Source of the DNA: Camarhynchus parvulus
Lineage: Eukaryota > Chordata > Aves > Passeriformes > Thraupidae
DNA length: 64,000 nucleotides
NCBI RefSeq assembly: GCF_901933205.1
Contig: NC_044584.1
Coordinates: 9,465,001-9,529,000 of the forward strand
Direction: 5' to 3'
Under the pieces are notes generated by a model. It had not been told where the DNA came from. It made no database searches and worked only from the letters and a program-made list of their open reading frames with translations. The translations under genes were made by a program, and so were the position numbers. This document shows, piece after piece, positions 38,520 to 50,250 of this stretch; within the stretch, counting starts at the first letter, position 1, and every line of letters begins with the position of its first letter.

Positions 38520-41035
38520 CAGCCAGGTTTTCAATTAATGAGGAATTGGAACTGGCATTGGAGACTGAATATGTAACAAGTGCTGAATTTATCTGTTGAC
38601 CCTGTTAGTGAAACAAATAGGGATGTTCAGATGCTGCACATCAGTGTGACACTCACAGAGGATCCTGAAATTGCCATGTGAAATTCTAAAGGCGAAAAAT
38701 GTTCAGAAATAATAGGATAGATTCTGTTGTTTGAAAAAAAAAAAGCAACAAAAAACAAATGCAGCACAAAAAAGCCTCTTCCTTTCTCCCTTCTAAAAAC
38801 AAAGCCAAAATTCACCTATTCAGGAAGTTTCATGTTTGACAGGATTATTGCATAAATGACAAACTGACAACTTTTGTCCCTCTTTGCTCGTTCCAGCCTC
38901 ACATTTACTTGCTAATTCATGCAGAGTTTTTCAAAGTGCTTCATACTGGAGGATGTTGTCTCTTCTCTGAAAAGCAGTTTCTCAACCAACCCATTTCCTC
39001 CTTCAGACTCAGTGATCTGGCACCAGAGTCAAACACTGCTTGCTGCAGCCCAGGCCAGAGGCTCTGGAGGAGTAAAATCCCAACCTCCCCAGCTGGTGTG
39101 ATTGCTGCCTTCTCCATGGCACCCCTGCATCCCTCTCTTCCTCTGCCACCTCCTTGTATTTCGTGTGAATGCACAAGGTTTATTCCTGACACAGAGTACA
39201 GGGGGGTTGAGGAATTAAGTGCTTAATTTAGGAGCTAGTAGCAAATGATTCTAATTATTCTCAGGGGTAGCACTGCTCTGCAATGCTTCCCATTCCTCCC
39301 TGCAGCTCTCCAGGGGCCTGGAGGGCCACGTTCCATTCCCTGCAGTGCCCTGAAGGTCCTGCATCCTCTCAGCCAGGTTGGCCCTACCTGTGCAGCCCAT
39401 CAGCACATTCCTGGCTGGACTCGAGGAGGAGCACTTGAAAATGGCTGTAGATAGTCAGTGCCCCTCAGGAATGTGCTAAACAAGCTCACTCCCCTGCGCT
39501 CTGCAGCTGCCTGTCTGCAGATCCTGGTTCCCAGCCAGGCCAGTGGGGAACTGTGGTTCCCTTGACCTGATTTAGATCCCACTTAGCTGCCCAAATTTAC
39601 AGACATGAACCAAGAGAAACACTGACGTGCCCTCGCCACAGAGGCAGGGACTGACAGGCAAAACGAGGCCATCACAGAGGTGTGGGCTGGTGTCTCATGG
39701 CTCATTCCTGCTGGGCAATCAGAAACGTTGGTATCTCTTCTTTTAGAGATACTTTATCTTTTCCTTATCTCTTTTTTAAAATCCCCACAGGTCTGAGATG
39801 CACTCCTGATACCTGCCTTCCTGAGAAGGGTGGATTAGCAATTATACACTGTGCTGGTCAACTCCTTTCTTCACACATTTACCTCTGAAAATCATAGAAT
39901 TGTCTTCTAGCACCCACCAGTGACCCTCCTCCAGCTTGATTTGTTGGTTTTTCTCACAAGCCCCCCTGAACTTTGTCCATCCTGGCTCAGGCCCCTTCCC
40001 ACCCTGCTGGAGGCTCCTCTGCTCCAGCTCTGTGGCTGTTTGTGCCCCTTTGCACCCCTCAGCACATGGAAAAGAGAGACAGCAGCGTTGTGCAGATGGA
40101 GTGACCATGCCTTCAGTGAGAGGGTGGGGACTGGATGGACTTACACCAAACCAGAGAATGGTCATGGCCATTTTTGTTCATGGAATTTAGCTAAGGACTT
40201 TTTTTTTTTTTGCTGGATCCTTCCAAGAATCCTTTCTGTAAGGGTCACTCATAACCCAACCATTTTCTGTTGGATTTCACTGTTTCCTTAAAACCTGTTG
40301 TTCATCCCCCAAACTAATAAAGGAGCTGTGCTCTCTTGTATGGTTACACTGCATTCAATTTCAGGCTTTTTGAGACTCTGGCACTTCAGTTTGGGGACAG
40401 GTTGTCCATGCAGAACTGCTGTTCTGCAGTTAATGAGTAATACTTGCTTGAGAATGAAACCCAGACTGCAGTACTCTTGACAAAAACCTGGATTAAAGGA
40501 AGAGTTTTTGAGTGGTTTTTAAGCAAAAATCTTTAGTATGGAGATTTTCAACACAGTTTGTTCACATTCTCTGCATCCTCCAGACCAGTTTTCCATCATT
40601 TGGATGCATCACTTGGCTTTTGCAGGACCCTGTTTTGGATTTTCACTCCCCAGGTCTTGTATTTTCTTCTTGTTTAGAGGAAAGAAGAGATGGTACAGAA
40701 ACAATTTGGTAAGAGTCTGCTACATTAAAAACTGGTGTTGCATTTCCACCTTCCACTTAATATTTCTGTGTCCAGCTGTGGTCAACAGAGACTCCAGAGT
40801 CAAGCGTGTTAATGGCAATATTTATTTAGCTATCAATGTAACCCTTTGTTTTCGTAACCTTGGCTTGATCATTAAGATCCCATAGCTAATAAAGTTCAAA
40901 ATATTTTGTGGTATCAGACAAAGCTAGGAATGTAACAGCCTGATCAATACCTTTCAGTGATAAATTTACTCCAAACCTCTGTTTTGAACATGAACCTTCA
41001 AAAAATTGTATTTGCCAAGACAAACGGTTTCTCTG
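38520..41035. other. Unique non-coding sequence
   Basis: No gene was recognised. A short A-rich patch lies at 38735-38775 and an 11-T run near 40199-40211. Confidence 0.45.
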
Positions 41036-41039
41036 CACA

Positions 41040-41230
41040 GTTTTGTTTTTACAGTATTTTAACTCCAGTGAATCAGTACAGTAAATATTGATGCACTGTT
41101 TTGCCTTCAGTATTTTTGGACTTCTGTCAAATTAATTAAATAGTAAATAGCAGAGTGGATATCCCAGCACACTGTCCTATTAAATGCTAAGCAAGATTAG
41201 AATGCCTGATAAAAAGGTCTTTATGCTTCT
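41040..41230. promoter_or_regulatory. Candidate conserved non-coding block
   Basis: AT-rich sequence free of recognised repeats, with AAATTAATTAAATAG near 41130 and several TAAAT and CAAAT motifs. Composition only suggests an enhancer; chance is a real alternative. Confidence 0.15.
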
Positions 41231-41361
41231 GCAAATAAACAAAGGACATGGTGTTACACCAGCCTTTGTTGGCATTTCCCAGGTGGTTTTCTGAAGTGAA
41301 CATTTACTTTGTGTTCTTTAAGAGATGAGAAAGCTTCACTGCTCTGAGGCATCCAACATAC

Positions 41362-41434
41362 GTTTATAGTTGTCTTTCCATCCTTTTTCACTGTGATTTC
41401 TCCAATTTTCAGGGTTGTTTTCCTTCTTCTTCTC
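41362..41434 (-). other. Exon-like segment with good splice signals
   Basis: On the minus strand, a pyrimidine-rich stretch (TCTCTTTTATTTCTGCAG) ends just before 41434, and GTATGT follows 41362. They enclose 73 nt that are open in two frames. One frame is part of a longer open frame (41336-41566); the segment reads EKKKENNPENWRNHSEKGWK. The other reads as a Lys/Arg-rich stretch. I do not recognise either product. A single splice-like pair in 64 kb is expected by chance, so this stays a weak candidate for a coding or lncRNA exon. Confidence 0.15.
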
Positions 41435-41566
41435 CTGCAGAAATAAAAGAGACACCCGTAGGTTGCTAACCTCCGTCTGTGGTGGTGTCTGCAGGGTTTG
41501 CAGCTGCCATTTATCTGCCTGCACAGGGATCACCTCACATTTCTCTAGGATACTCTTCAACCACAC

Positions 41567-43500
41567 ACGGAGCAGGCTGTCCCCTTATCCTCATTATTGT
41601 CCTTAAAAGTTAAAACCTTTTGTGTCTACAGGCAGAGAACTCCATGCAGAGATGGTTTCTGTAGATAGCACTGATCTCCTGTCCTGTGGGGCCAGGTTAG
41701 GAGCTGTGTGTGCCTCCTCCAGGGCTGGGAGGGAGCACACACTGCAGGCAGGAGAGGTGCTGCAGCCACAGCCCTCCCTTCTGGGCAGCAAAACGTGTTG
41801 TCTGCAGCATTTTGCTTACTCAGCATTGGCCAACAAACCCCTGCAGGCTGTTACAGCAGAAAGTTCACACTTTCCAATCTATTCATTGACTGCATTCCTG
41901 GCACTGCAAGCATCTGCTTTAGCAGAGCAAGTCCCCAAGGAAGAGATCGAAATCCACGGTATTGTACCGGCTGGTGTTCAAAGTGGAACGCCTGGGCACC
42001 TCCCTTTCACTTTCTCATTTATGTGTGCACATCTTCTGTGCCTATCTTTTGTATTGATTTGCTTCTGAGATTATAGAACTCCAGCTCTGGCTTTGCATCT
42101 CTGACTCCACAACTCTGAAAATTCAAGTGCTTTAGTGCCAGGTTTCTGCAAACTTGCTTTCCCCCTCTGTGTGTATAACTTGGAGAATCAGTATGTTTCA
42201 GCTTTTAGTACAACTTGCAAGCAAAACTGAATCCATATTGATATTGAAGGATGAATTGGCTCTTACTGACAGATACTTAAGCTCACATTCATCACATCTC
42301 AGCGTTCCCAAGTAAATTTTTTTCATAAAAACAGATTGAAAGCTTGACCCAGATAGACTTCACAAGGAAGTTTGTTGTCACCGGGAACTGAAAACAAATC
42401 TCATGGAATATGAAGCAGAGTTTTAAATAGACTGCAGTCTGTATCAGTAGAGGTTTGGAAAATTGGGTTTCAGTATCCAGGATTATCCAATTTCCATGGA
42501 GGTTGGAATACCTGGAAAGCAATTTGCTTTGCAGAAAGGTTAAAATAACTTCCATATAGAAGTATAACAGGATCCAGTCTTACACAGTTGTTCTCCTTAG
42601 GACACAGAGTTTGAGGTAAGCATTAGGTATGATCTCTTACAACTCCTGTAGGTCTTAACCCCCTCAGAATTCCTCCTGGTTTAAAAGAGAAATCTGTAAT
42701 CCAAATCTGAGTGAAGCTTCCCCTGACACACAGGAGCTCCTTCCCCATTGTTCCGAGCCAGCAAGGCAAATACCTCTGCAGAGCCTGTTTGAACATGCAT
42801 GTTCTTACAGAAGGGAGCACAAAGCAGTCTGACATGGTTTGTTATTTTCTTTTGCAACACTGGATATGTCTGTGCTCCCTTTCCCATTTTGTTTTCATTG
42901 CCTTTCTTTTTCCACGTGAACTCATTCAGGAGAGAGCAGGAGGAGCCCTTCAAAAGAAGGAGGCTCAGTGTGTGATGGAGTGACCTCGGGGATTTTGCCT
43001 CTGCCACTGCCCTCACCACCTCTTGATAAACAGCAAGTGAAATGGATTTACAAGATTGCAGAAATCATTTCATTTTCTCTCCTTTTATCAGCACAGATGG
43101 AAAGCAGGGCTGTATCTAATCTCAGTCTAGAATCAGCTGGAGTTGGACTGGTAGTGTATAAAGACAGCAAAGGCAGCAGACCTATGAATTTACTGAGCTA
43201 TAGCTTGTGCTGTGTGAGCTAATAAGACAGAGCTTTTCAGTAGGTTATGCTTAAGGAAGATAGAGATTCAAAGACATTTATTTTGACATTCCATTTCTTC
43301 AAAATACTCCCTAGTCCTGCACCAGATGTTATATTTCCTGACATTTCTGGTTTAATGCTTGCTTTAAAATAATTCTTGTAAATATGATCTGACAGGGTCA
43401 AAGGCTTGGGTTCTTCCTCAGACAAGGTACATGGGTGAGAGCTTGCCAGCACCTCACTGCCAGCCCTATCCAGTAGGATTCACCCAGATGGTCCTGAAGT
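41567..43500. other. Unique non-coding sequence
   Basis: No gene was recognised. A perfect 14-bp palindrome, GAACATGCATGTTC, lies at 42791-42804. Overlapping open frames at 41603-42076 occur on both strands without domain signatures. Confidence 0.45.
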
Positions 43501-43712
43501 TGTTCTTGTCCTTGTTCTTGTTCTCGTTCTCGTTCTTGTTCTCGTTCTCGTTCTCCTTCTTCTTCTTCTTCTTCTCCTTCTTCTTCTTCTTCTTCTTCCT
43601 CTTCCTCTTCCTCTTCCTTCCTTCTTTCTTCCTCCATCCTTCTTCTTTCTCTTCTTCCTCCTTCTTCATTGTTCCTTTTTCCTCCCTTCTTTTTTCTTTC
43701 TCTTATTTTATT
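43501..43712. repeat. Compound polypyrimidine microsatellite
   Basis: The array starts with nine YGTTCT-type hexamers (43501-43554), some with CG and some with TG. It continues into TTC triplets and TTCCTC hexamers. From 43551 to 43635 every plus-strand base is C or T (85 nt). After that it degrades into an interrupted C/T-rich stretch to about 43712. Long pure pyrimidine runs can form triplex (H-DNA) and are prone to length change. Apparent Glu/Lys/Asn-rich and Phe/Ser-rich open frames here are products of the repeat, not genes. Confidence 0.95.
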
Positions 43713-44189
43713 TGTCCCCTGAGTTCTTCCTGCAGCATTTGAAAAATTCCAGAGGTTCAGTGATGCCAATGTAGCGCTTTGCAGGCAGCCAACTGCACTT
43801 CTGAGCCGCCGCCCAGGAATGTCTCTGACCACATTTGGCAGGGCTGCTGCAAAAAGGAACTATTAAGACTTGTTGAGGACCAGGACTGAATTGCCCTCTT
43901 ACCTTAGACTGTGGTTCCTGTGATTGGGGGTTAAGTGCAGGGGGATGTCAAGCATGGCCTTTAGGAGTAAACTGTTGAGTTAGACATTTTGTCGTTGGGC
44001 AGGGTAAAGGAGCTGATGCAGAGCATTCCAGTGAAAATATTAAGGGGACACTTAATGTAATGTGTAGCTCCTACATGTGTTCATTCATGCACAAAAACTC
44101 GATTAGTACATTACATCCACAATGTAGCCAATGTCTCCCCATCAGCAAGGGCTTGTCTGACACATTTCTGTAAGGATGAAGAATTGAGA
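43713..44189. other. Unique non-coding sequence
   Basis: No feature was recognised. Confidence 0.4.
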
Positions 44190-44660
44190 ATCGTGTACAG
44201 TAAAGAGAAATGTGCAAAAGTAGCAAGAAACATCATTACTTCTGGGGGAAAAAAGCCTCTCTGTATTACCTAGCAAACTGTTGAAGCATGAAGAAATCAG
44301 CGCTACATCTGCACCAGTCTACTTTGTATTCATTACTAAAGGGCTGGGTTGAAAATTAATATATAATCACCCCATGAGTTTTATAATGGGATTGTTAATG
44401 TGGAAACTGGAAAAGCACTCCAGCCTGTACCTAATAGACACATGAATTTAAATTCAGAGTTAACATGCATTGGAAATAAACACTGTTGCTTTGTCCACTT
44501 GCTGCCTGAAAACACCAATAAAAAAACAAACCAACCGCAAACCACTTGTGCAGATGATGATCTTTACGTGGCCTGGATGCTATTAATTCAAATTCTAGTA
44601 AAATGTAAGAATAAAATAGCAGCTGTTTACCTAGTTAGGAAAAGTGCTGCATGGGGAGGG
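44190..44660. promoter_or_regulatory. Candidate conserved non-coding block
   Basis: Repeat-free AT-rich sequence with ATTAATATATAATC near 44355, AATTTAAATTC near 44445 and ATTAATTCAAATTC near 44583. The open frame at 44400-44768 shows no domain. The motif density hints at an enhancer, but only inter-species conservation could show it. Confidence 0.2.
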
Positions 44661-45839
44661 GGGTATCTTCAGCTTCCTCTGGCTGCTGGGGGGGTCATGC
44701 ATAATTTAAATCCAGCAAGTGTTACACCAGCAAGCATGACATTTCATCTGGTAGCAAGACAAAGGTGATGTGGGAGATTTGGGGTCCTTTGTGGCTCTAT
44801 AGCAGTCTTGGGTGACTTCAAAACAAAACAGCTGAGATGGAGAGCAGAGGCCCTCAGGAGCCTGGCATCCTCAGGCTCTTTTAAGCCATTAGACTGCAGG
44901 AGCTGTAGTGCTCTGGCAAGTCAAATAAACGCCGGTACATTAACGTGCAAACAAAGCTTTTTGGTGCTGAGGTTAAACTAACTTCCTTTCAGAAGCTTTA
45001 AAGTTTCACCTTGCCTTAGAAGAAAAACACATCACATACAGACTTGAGAGTTTTGGATAAAAGCTGCAATGTTTTCCTTCTTTTTTTTTTTTTTAAACTT
45101 GGTTGTATTTGGAAGAAGAGATACTCATAAAGAAAGAAAGGCTAACAGGTGTCAGAAACTTTCAAGTTAGAAAAATGTGAGTTGAAAAAGTACATATGGG
45201 CCCTGTCATGAGTAAGTTTGTCCTTCCTATAACATCTAACATGCCCATTGTTTGATCTATAAATTCATTTTTGTATATGAATCTATACAATACGCTTTTT
45301 CCTTACGAAGATCTCCAATTACTATAATATCTCTTTAAGGGTGTAGAGTGTTACTGTTCCTGTAAGGAAGTGTTCCTCTTACAAGACTCTGAGTCAGATT
45401 TCTCTTGCCTGCTCCAGTTCCTTTCTGGCTTTTGAGCAGCAGGTAGGAGCCAAATATCCAGCAGATCTCTCCATCTGATACCCATGGGATGTTCCAGGGG
45501 AAGGAAATACTGAAAATGGGATATGGTGCAGCCAGAGCCAGTGGCACCACATGGAATGAATGCCAGTTGTTTCTGGACACATGGAGAGGTGTCAGGGCTG
45601 ATTTTTGTTGGCTGGGCAGGGGCACATTCTGGCTTTCAAGGGACTAGCCCATCATTCTTACAATTTCCAAGTTGTTCCATCCCAGGGGAGCTGTTGTGCT
45701 GCTACAGAGTCAGAAAAAGAGAGATCTTGCATAAAACCACCCCAGGAACCACAGAACCAGAGCTGGCATGTGGGGTATTCTCCCTCTTTTTCTTCCCCCT
45801 GCCAGAAATGGATTGAAGGGAGAAATAACCTTGCCTTTG
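44661..45839. other. Unique non-coding sequence
   Basis: A T14 run lies near 45082-45095. No gene was recognised. The part from about 45650 may belong to the same old insertion as the duplicated unit that follows. Confidence 0.4.
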
Positions 45840-45982
45840 AGCTTTATTGTACTAAAGAAAAAAGGATTGGTAAAAGGATGGTCAGAGAAAAAAAGAATGG
45901 TAAAGTCTAGAGCTTTATTGTATTGGTAAAGAAAAAAGGTTGGTAAAAGGATGGTAAAAGAAAAAAAGGTGGTAAAGTCTAG
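45840..45982 (-). repeat. 71-bp tandem duplication with polyA-like signals
   Basis: Unit A is 45840-45910 and unit B is 45911-45982. Both start AGCTTTATTGTA and end GGTAAAGTCTAG, with small internal differences. Each unit also contains internal GGTAAAAGGATGG repeats, so the block is nested. On the minus strand each unit reads ACAATAAAGCT, which resembles the polyadenylation signal region of a retroviral-type LTR. If so this is an old LTR fragment with a duplicated R/U5-like segment, but no TG...CA ends, primer site or viral gene was seen. The duplication is certain; the LTR reading is a guess. Confidence 0.85.
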
Positions 45983-48900
45983 TGCTACAATTTTGTTCCA
46001 CTCTGTGCCTTTATCTCCTCTTTCTCCAGGATTCTGCATCAAACTGCCCCCATCAGACAGATATTAAATGTAAATCTGGAGCAATCTTGATCCCCAAGGA
46101 AGCCAGTGGGAATTTTGCTTCCTTCCCAGCAGCTTCTCACCCCTAATGCAAAATTTGGGGAATATTCATTTTCCTGCTTCACCTTTCAATAGCCACACTT
46201 CTTTTCACTATCTGTCAGCAAAACCACACAGCACTCATTTCTGATCTAAGTTTCAGACATGTCCCCTTAAGACCCCAGGATTTCATCAGCAATTAGAGCT
46301 TTAGAGACCTTTTGTCTTAAGTGATTATTACTGCAGAGTTTATTCTAAAACTTTATCTGGCCTTACCCAGCCCATATACATCTGGACTGCATTCCAGGAA
46401 TGCCATTCCTTCTCCATTGTTTCTCTTGTGTTTTTATGTAACTATTCCAATCCAGAGATGCACTCACTTTTACATTGTAGACATGGTTTTAACTGGCACA
46501 GCAAATAGTTCCCTACACTTATCTTTAAAAAAAAGTATATGTAAAAGATAATCTAATCTTAAATTTAAAGTTTAACACAAATACAGGGAGAGATGACAAC
46601 TTGTGAAACTATTTCTCTCTAAGACATGCTTACATGGGTGATAGCACAGAGTACACACTATTTCTCAAATGGGGAAAAATGAATATTTAAGACCTACTTA
46701 GAAAGTTCTGCATTGCTGTTGACAGCACTATTGTGTCTGAAGGGGATCAAATAGAGCTCATTGAATAATTCATTAAATGCATTTTGCAAAACTGTTCAAA
46801 ATGTTTGTTTAAATTATTTATCCTGTTCAATGTGGTAAAACGCAGAGGGATGAGCCCTCCCTAAAACCCTGGAAATGTTTTACTGTATTTCCAAAACAGA
46901 ACAACCTTCCTATAACAACTGTAATAGCTTGATGCTATTTAACTTGCCTCATTCTGAGAGCAAACCTGATCTATCAGCACCATTTATCAGTTCTGGAATG
47001 GACGCTTGGCCCTGCACGGGGATGTAAATGGGTTGTGGGAAGGTCTGGGCTAGCACATCCAGCCCTCTCAGGGTCTGTGTGAGCTCCAGACAGGGGCTGC
47101 ATTATCCCAGCAGTGCTTTCCATGGGCACTGATTGATGGGGGCAGTGGGCTCTGGTTTTACCTTGGCCCATGACCTTTGCCTCAAACTCACCGAGTAACC
47201 CGGAGTGCCCAAGATGTCCCCAGAGCCCTGAGATCCAGAAGATGTAAAAAAACCCCTACTGTGGACTCATCAGGTGCACAAAAATACGTGAGCTTCATAT
47301 TTCAGAGGTGCTCTCACCCAGCCCAGGCTGCACTTCTCTGATTTTCTGGTGATGCCTGGTGAATGTTCAGGGAACACCCTGAGTGGAAAACTGTCATGGT
47401 AATGTCTCCATGTACCCTCAGCAGCAGGATAAGGAACAACAGCATCCAAACATGACTGCACGTCCACACTTAAAAAATGCAAAACACACTTAAAACAATT
47501 TCCCCTCCCCTCCTTGTGTATTGATATGACCTGAACTAAAAATTAATGAAAATACAGATAATTGCATTTGGCTTGTCAACACAATCCTCTGTTTACCTCC
47601 ATCTGACAGATCCATCTCAGCCTGCTAGAAGTTTTCATTTGTCATCTCTGAGAAAAAATAACTTTCAAAAAACTGAGGCAAAATTGGTTGCAAAGTGGAT
47701 ATTAACAAGGACACACTGCTCACTGAAATTCTTTTAAAATACCACTGGATGTTCTTGCAAGTGAAAGAGAGGGCTATAAATACTCACAGCAGAACGAAAC
47801 CAAAATAAAAATTAAATGCCTGAAATGCAGCAAGCTCTTCGCTTACATAAGGAGCACCAGTTTTGCAGTGGGTTATTCTGAAGGGTGTTTTTCCCCCTCT
47901 CTTATTCCCCCCTTTTTTTTGGTTTCAGAATGTCCCTCCATTGGTACAACATTCTCTTTCCTTCTGTCTTGTGCTACACTTTCCTATGTGGCTATCAGAA
48001 TGTACATGTCATTAAATCAAGAAAGCTCTGTAAACTGCATGAGTTTGCATGAACAAGAGTCCCATAGGAGTGGTGAGAACATTACAAATATTGAGTGATC
48101 ACTCTGTACAGCTGCCATCTCTAAACAGCCGAGATGATCTTTTCTCCTTGAGTTGTTACTTTATTATTTATCTTCTTGGCAAATTGGGCAGCAGGAGCTC
48201 CACTCAGGATGGGTTCCAAGCTTAACCTTCCATCAGAAATATTCAATTTTTATGTGACTAAAGGGAAATGCAGAAAAATGTTGCATCCTTGGTACTAAAC
48301 TGCTCTTGGGCAGACACAGCAGCTTGTAAACCCCTCAATTTGCTGTTTGCCTGACCAGTTTTACTGCTGGTTCTGCTCATAAATGTCTGCCAGGTCAAGC
48401 ACTTTTAAATAATTGTCTAATAATTGTCAGGTGCTCAATAGTGGCTCAGATGCTGGGGTTCCATACACCAACAAGCAGGAGGAGATACTCCCCAAGTAAA
48501 GATTGCAATTTGCTGCTCCAGCAGCAGAGCAGACTTTGTGCAGCTTCTTCCACAGGGTAAAGCCAGCACTTGGCAGTGGTTTTCCTGTCCTGCAGCCTCA
48601 GCTGAGCAGGGCTCAGAGTCCCTCAAGGAAGGGAAATGAGCTGCCCTGCAGATGATTTTAACCTCTGCCAGCACCTGCTGTGTTTGGGGCTCAGGCAGGG
48701 CCATCTGGAAGGGCGCCCAGGTGTCCCCCCTGTAAATGCACAGGCCAGTTCTGCTCTGTGAAATTAAACAGGGAAGAGTTTGATTCTTGTCTTTATGCTA
48801 AAATTTCCAGGCTGTAGCCACACCACAGAGTAGCTCTATATTCCCACTGTCCTCCCACTCATTTCAACAGTATAGTGGAATAATTTAGAAGTACTACATG

Positions 48901-49075
48901 GCAATGAAAAAGCTATGTAACACCTTTAGGAGAGCAAGAGCACAACTTTTGCTCAAAATCCCTTACTGATCAATTTATTCCTGACTTGTCCCTTAAAGCT
49001 GGGTGAATTGGATCAATAGTGTTTTGCTGCAGGATATTTTCCCATGCTCATTTGGTTCTTTTCTTACATACATAC
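45983..49075. other. Unique non-coding sequence
   Basis: No gene was recognised. 46680-46850 is AT-rich with GAATAATTCATTAAATGC and CATTTTGCAAA and could be a conserved element. An 11-bp tandem (TAATAATTGTC-like) lies near 48407-48428. Confidence 0.4.
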
Positions 49076-50250
49076 AGGCACAGAAAAGCTGGAAGGGACC
49101 TCAGGGGCTCATCTACTTCACCCCTCTGCCCCAAGGGAGGATTACTTGCCCCCTGTACACTGCTAGCAGTTAAAAACCTCTAATAAATGGAACTTCACAG
49201 CTTCCCTAGAAAATCTTTTCCAGTGCCAGTCACCCTTGCCATTGGAAAGTTTTCCTAATGCCTGAGCAGCATGTCCCTTGTTGTCACTCATGAACATTCC
49301 TTCTTGTCCCATCTGTGATGGAAAAGAGCAAGAATTTGTGACTTCCACCCCTCTGGCTCTTACATACTTGAGGACTCTGTCTCCTCCAGACTAAACAGGC
49401 CTCAAACTCCAGTGGTCCCTGTTTCCAAGACCTTTGGTCATCCCTGCTGTCCTCTGGACTCTCGCCAATGGCCCACATCTTGCTTAAATTGTAGCACTAA
49501 AATAGGAGAAGTTTTCCAGCTGAGACCTTCCCAGCATGATGTGGATGGAACTGATTTTGTGCTAGAGACAGAACTCCTGGGAATCACATCTCAAGTGCAT
49601 TTGTTGTAAAATAGGGGCATTGCTGACTCTTACTTAGCTTGTGATGCCCTGCAAACCTTAGGCTTCTGCTGGCAGAACTGGTGTGTTGATGGTCAGGCAC
49701 ATCCTGCATTTTTGCAATCAACTATTTCTATTAATTTCTATCTTTCTATATATCTATATCTATTTCTATTAATTTCTATTTTTTCTATATTTCTATCTAT
49801 TTCTGTTTTTGCAATCAATTATTTCTATTAATTGCAGAAAATTCTATTTGTTCTTATTGAGTTTCATCCTTTCTTGGCCATTTCCCCAATCCATAAGATC
49901 TTTATGAATTTCCAGCACATTTCAGACTTTCTAGCTTGATACCATCTCCAAATTTATTAAGCATATTATCTAGTCAATTGTACCAGTTATTATGTAACAT
50001 GTTTAAAGATCAGTAACAGGCTTTTAGAATTTCCTAACCCTTGCACTTCCCTTCTAAGAGTAAGCTGTAGATAGGTTTTCCTGAGAACAGCTTTTCACAC
50101 TTTGTGTTCCCATCTTGCATAAGTTTATTTCAATCTGTTTCTCAAATTTGCTGATAAGAATACCACAAGGCACTGTCAGAATCTCACTGAAGTCAAGGTA
50201 TATAGTCTGGAAGATTTAAATCTCTTATTTCTAATGGTTTTTGTAGGACA
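49076..50250 (-). mobile_element. Ancient CR1 LINE copy with RT remnant
   Basis: From the 3' end upward, the plus strand reads GCTGGAAGGGACCTCAGGGG, CTCATCTACTTC, a worn 'poor-match' stretch, TTTTCCTAATG, ACATACTTGAGGACTCTGTC, CTCCAGACTAAACAGGC, CTGTCCTCTGGACTCTCGCC, CTTACTTAGCTTGTGATG, TTGAGTTTCATCC, AGCTTGATACCATCTCCAAA and TGATAAGAATACCACAAGG. This is the order of an old CR1 family shared by birds and other sauropsids, in antisense. At 50141-50200 the minus strand translates to YLDFSEILTVPCGILISKF, a decayed reverse transcriptase motif A region that keeps the first Asp but has lost the usual following FD. Stops and indels are frequent, so the copy is dead. It is much more diverged than the 15843 copy. 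Exact ends are uncertain. Confidence 0.85.
49728..49850. repeat. Degenerate TTTCTAT-type tandem inside the CR1
   Basis: Units such as ATTTCTATTAATTTCTAT, TCTATATCTATTTC and TTTTGCAATCAATTATTTC recur irregularly. TTTTGCAATCAAYTATTTCT appears twice (near 49710 and 49806), suggesting that a roughly 95-bp segment was duplicated as well. The array interrupts the ancient CR1 copy and so arose within or after it. Confidence 0.75.

Noticed and set aside
39888..39915. AATCATAGAATTGTC, resembling the reversed CR1 terminus
   Set aside because: Only the octamer-like part matches and the following sequence does not continue as CR1.
42791..42804. GAACATGCATGTTC palindrome as a p53 response element
   Set aside because: The central CWWG cores and purine/pyrimidine arms do not fit two proper p53 decamer halves.
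43398..43832. Glu/Lys/Asn-rich and Phe/Ser-rich open frames
   Set aside because: They are translations of the polypyrimidine microsatellite.
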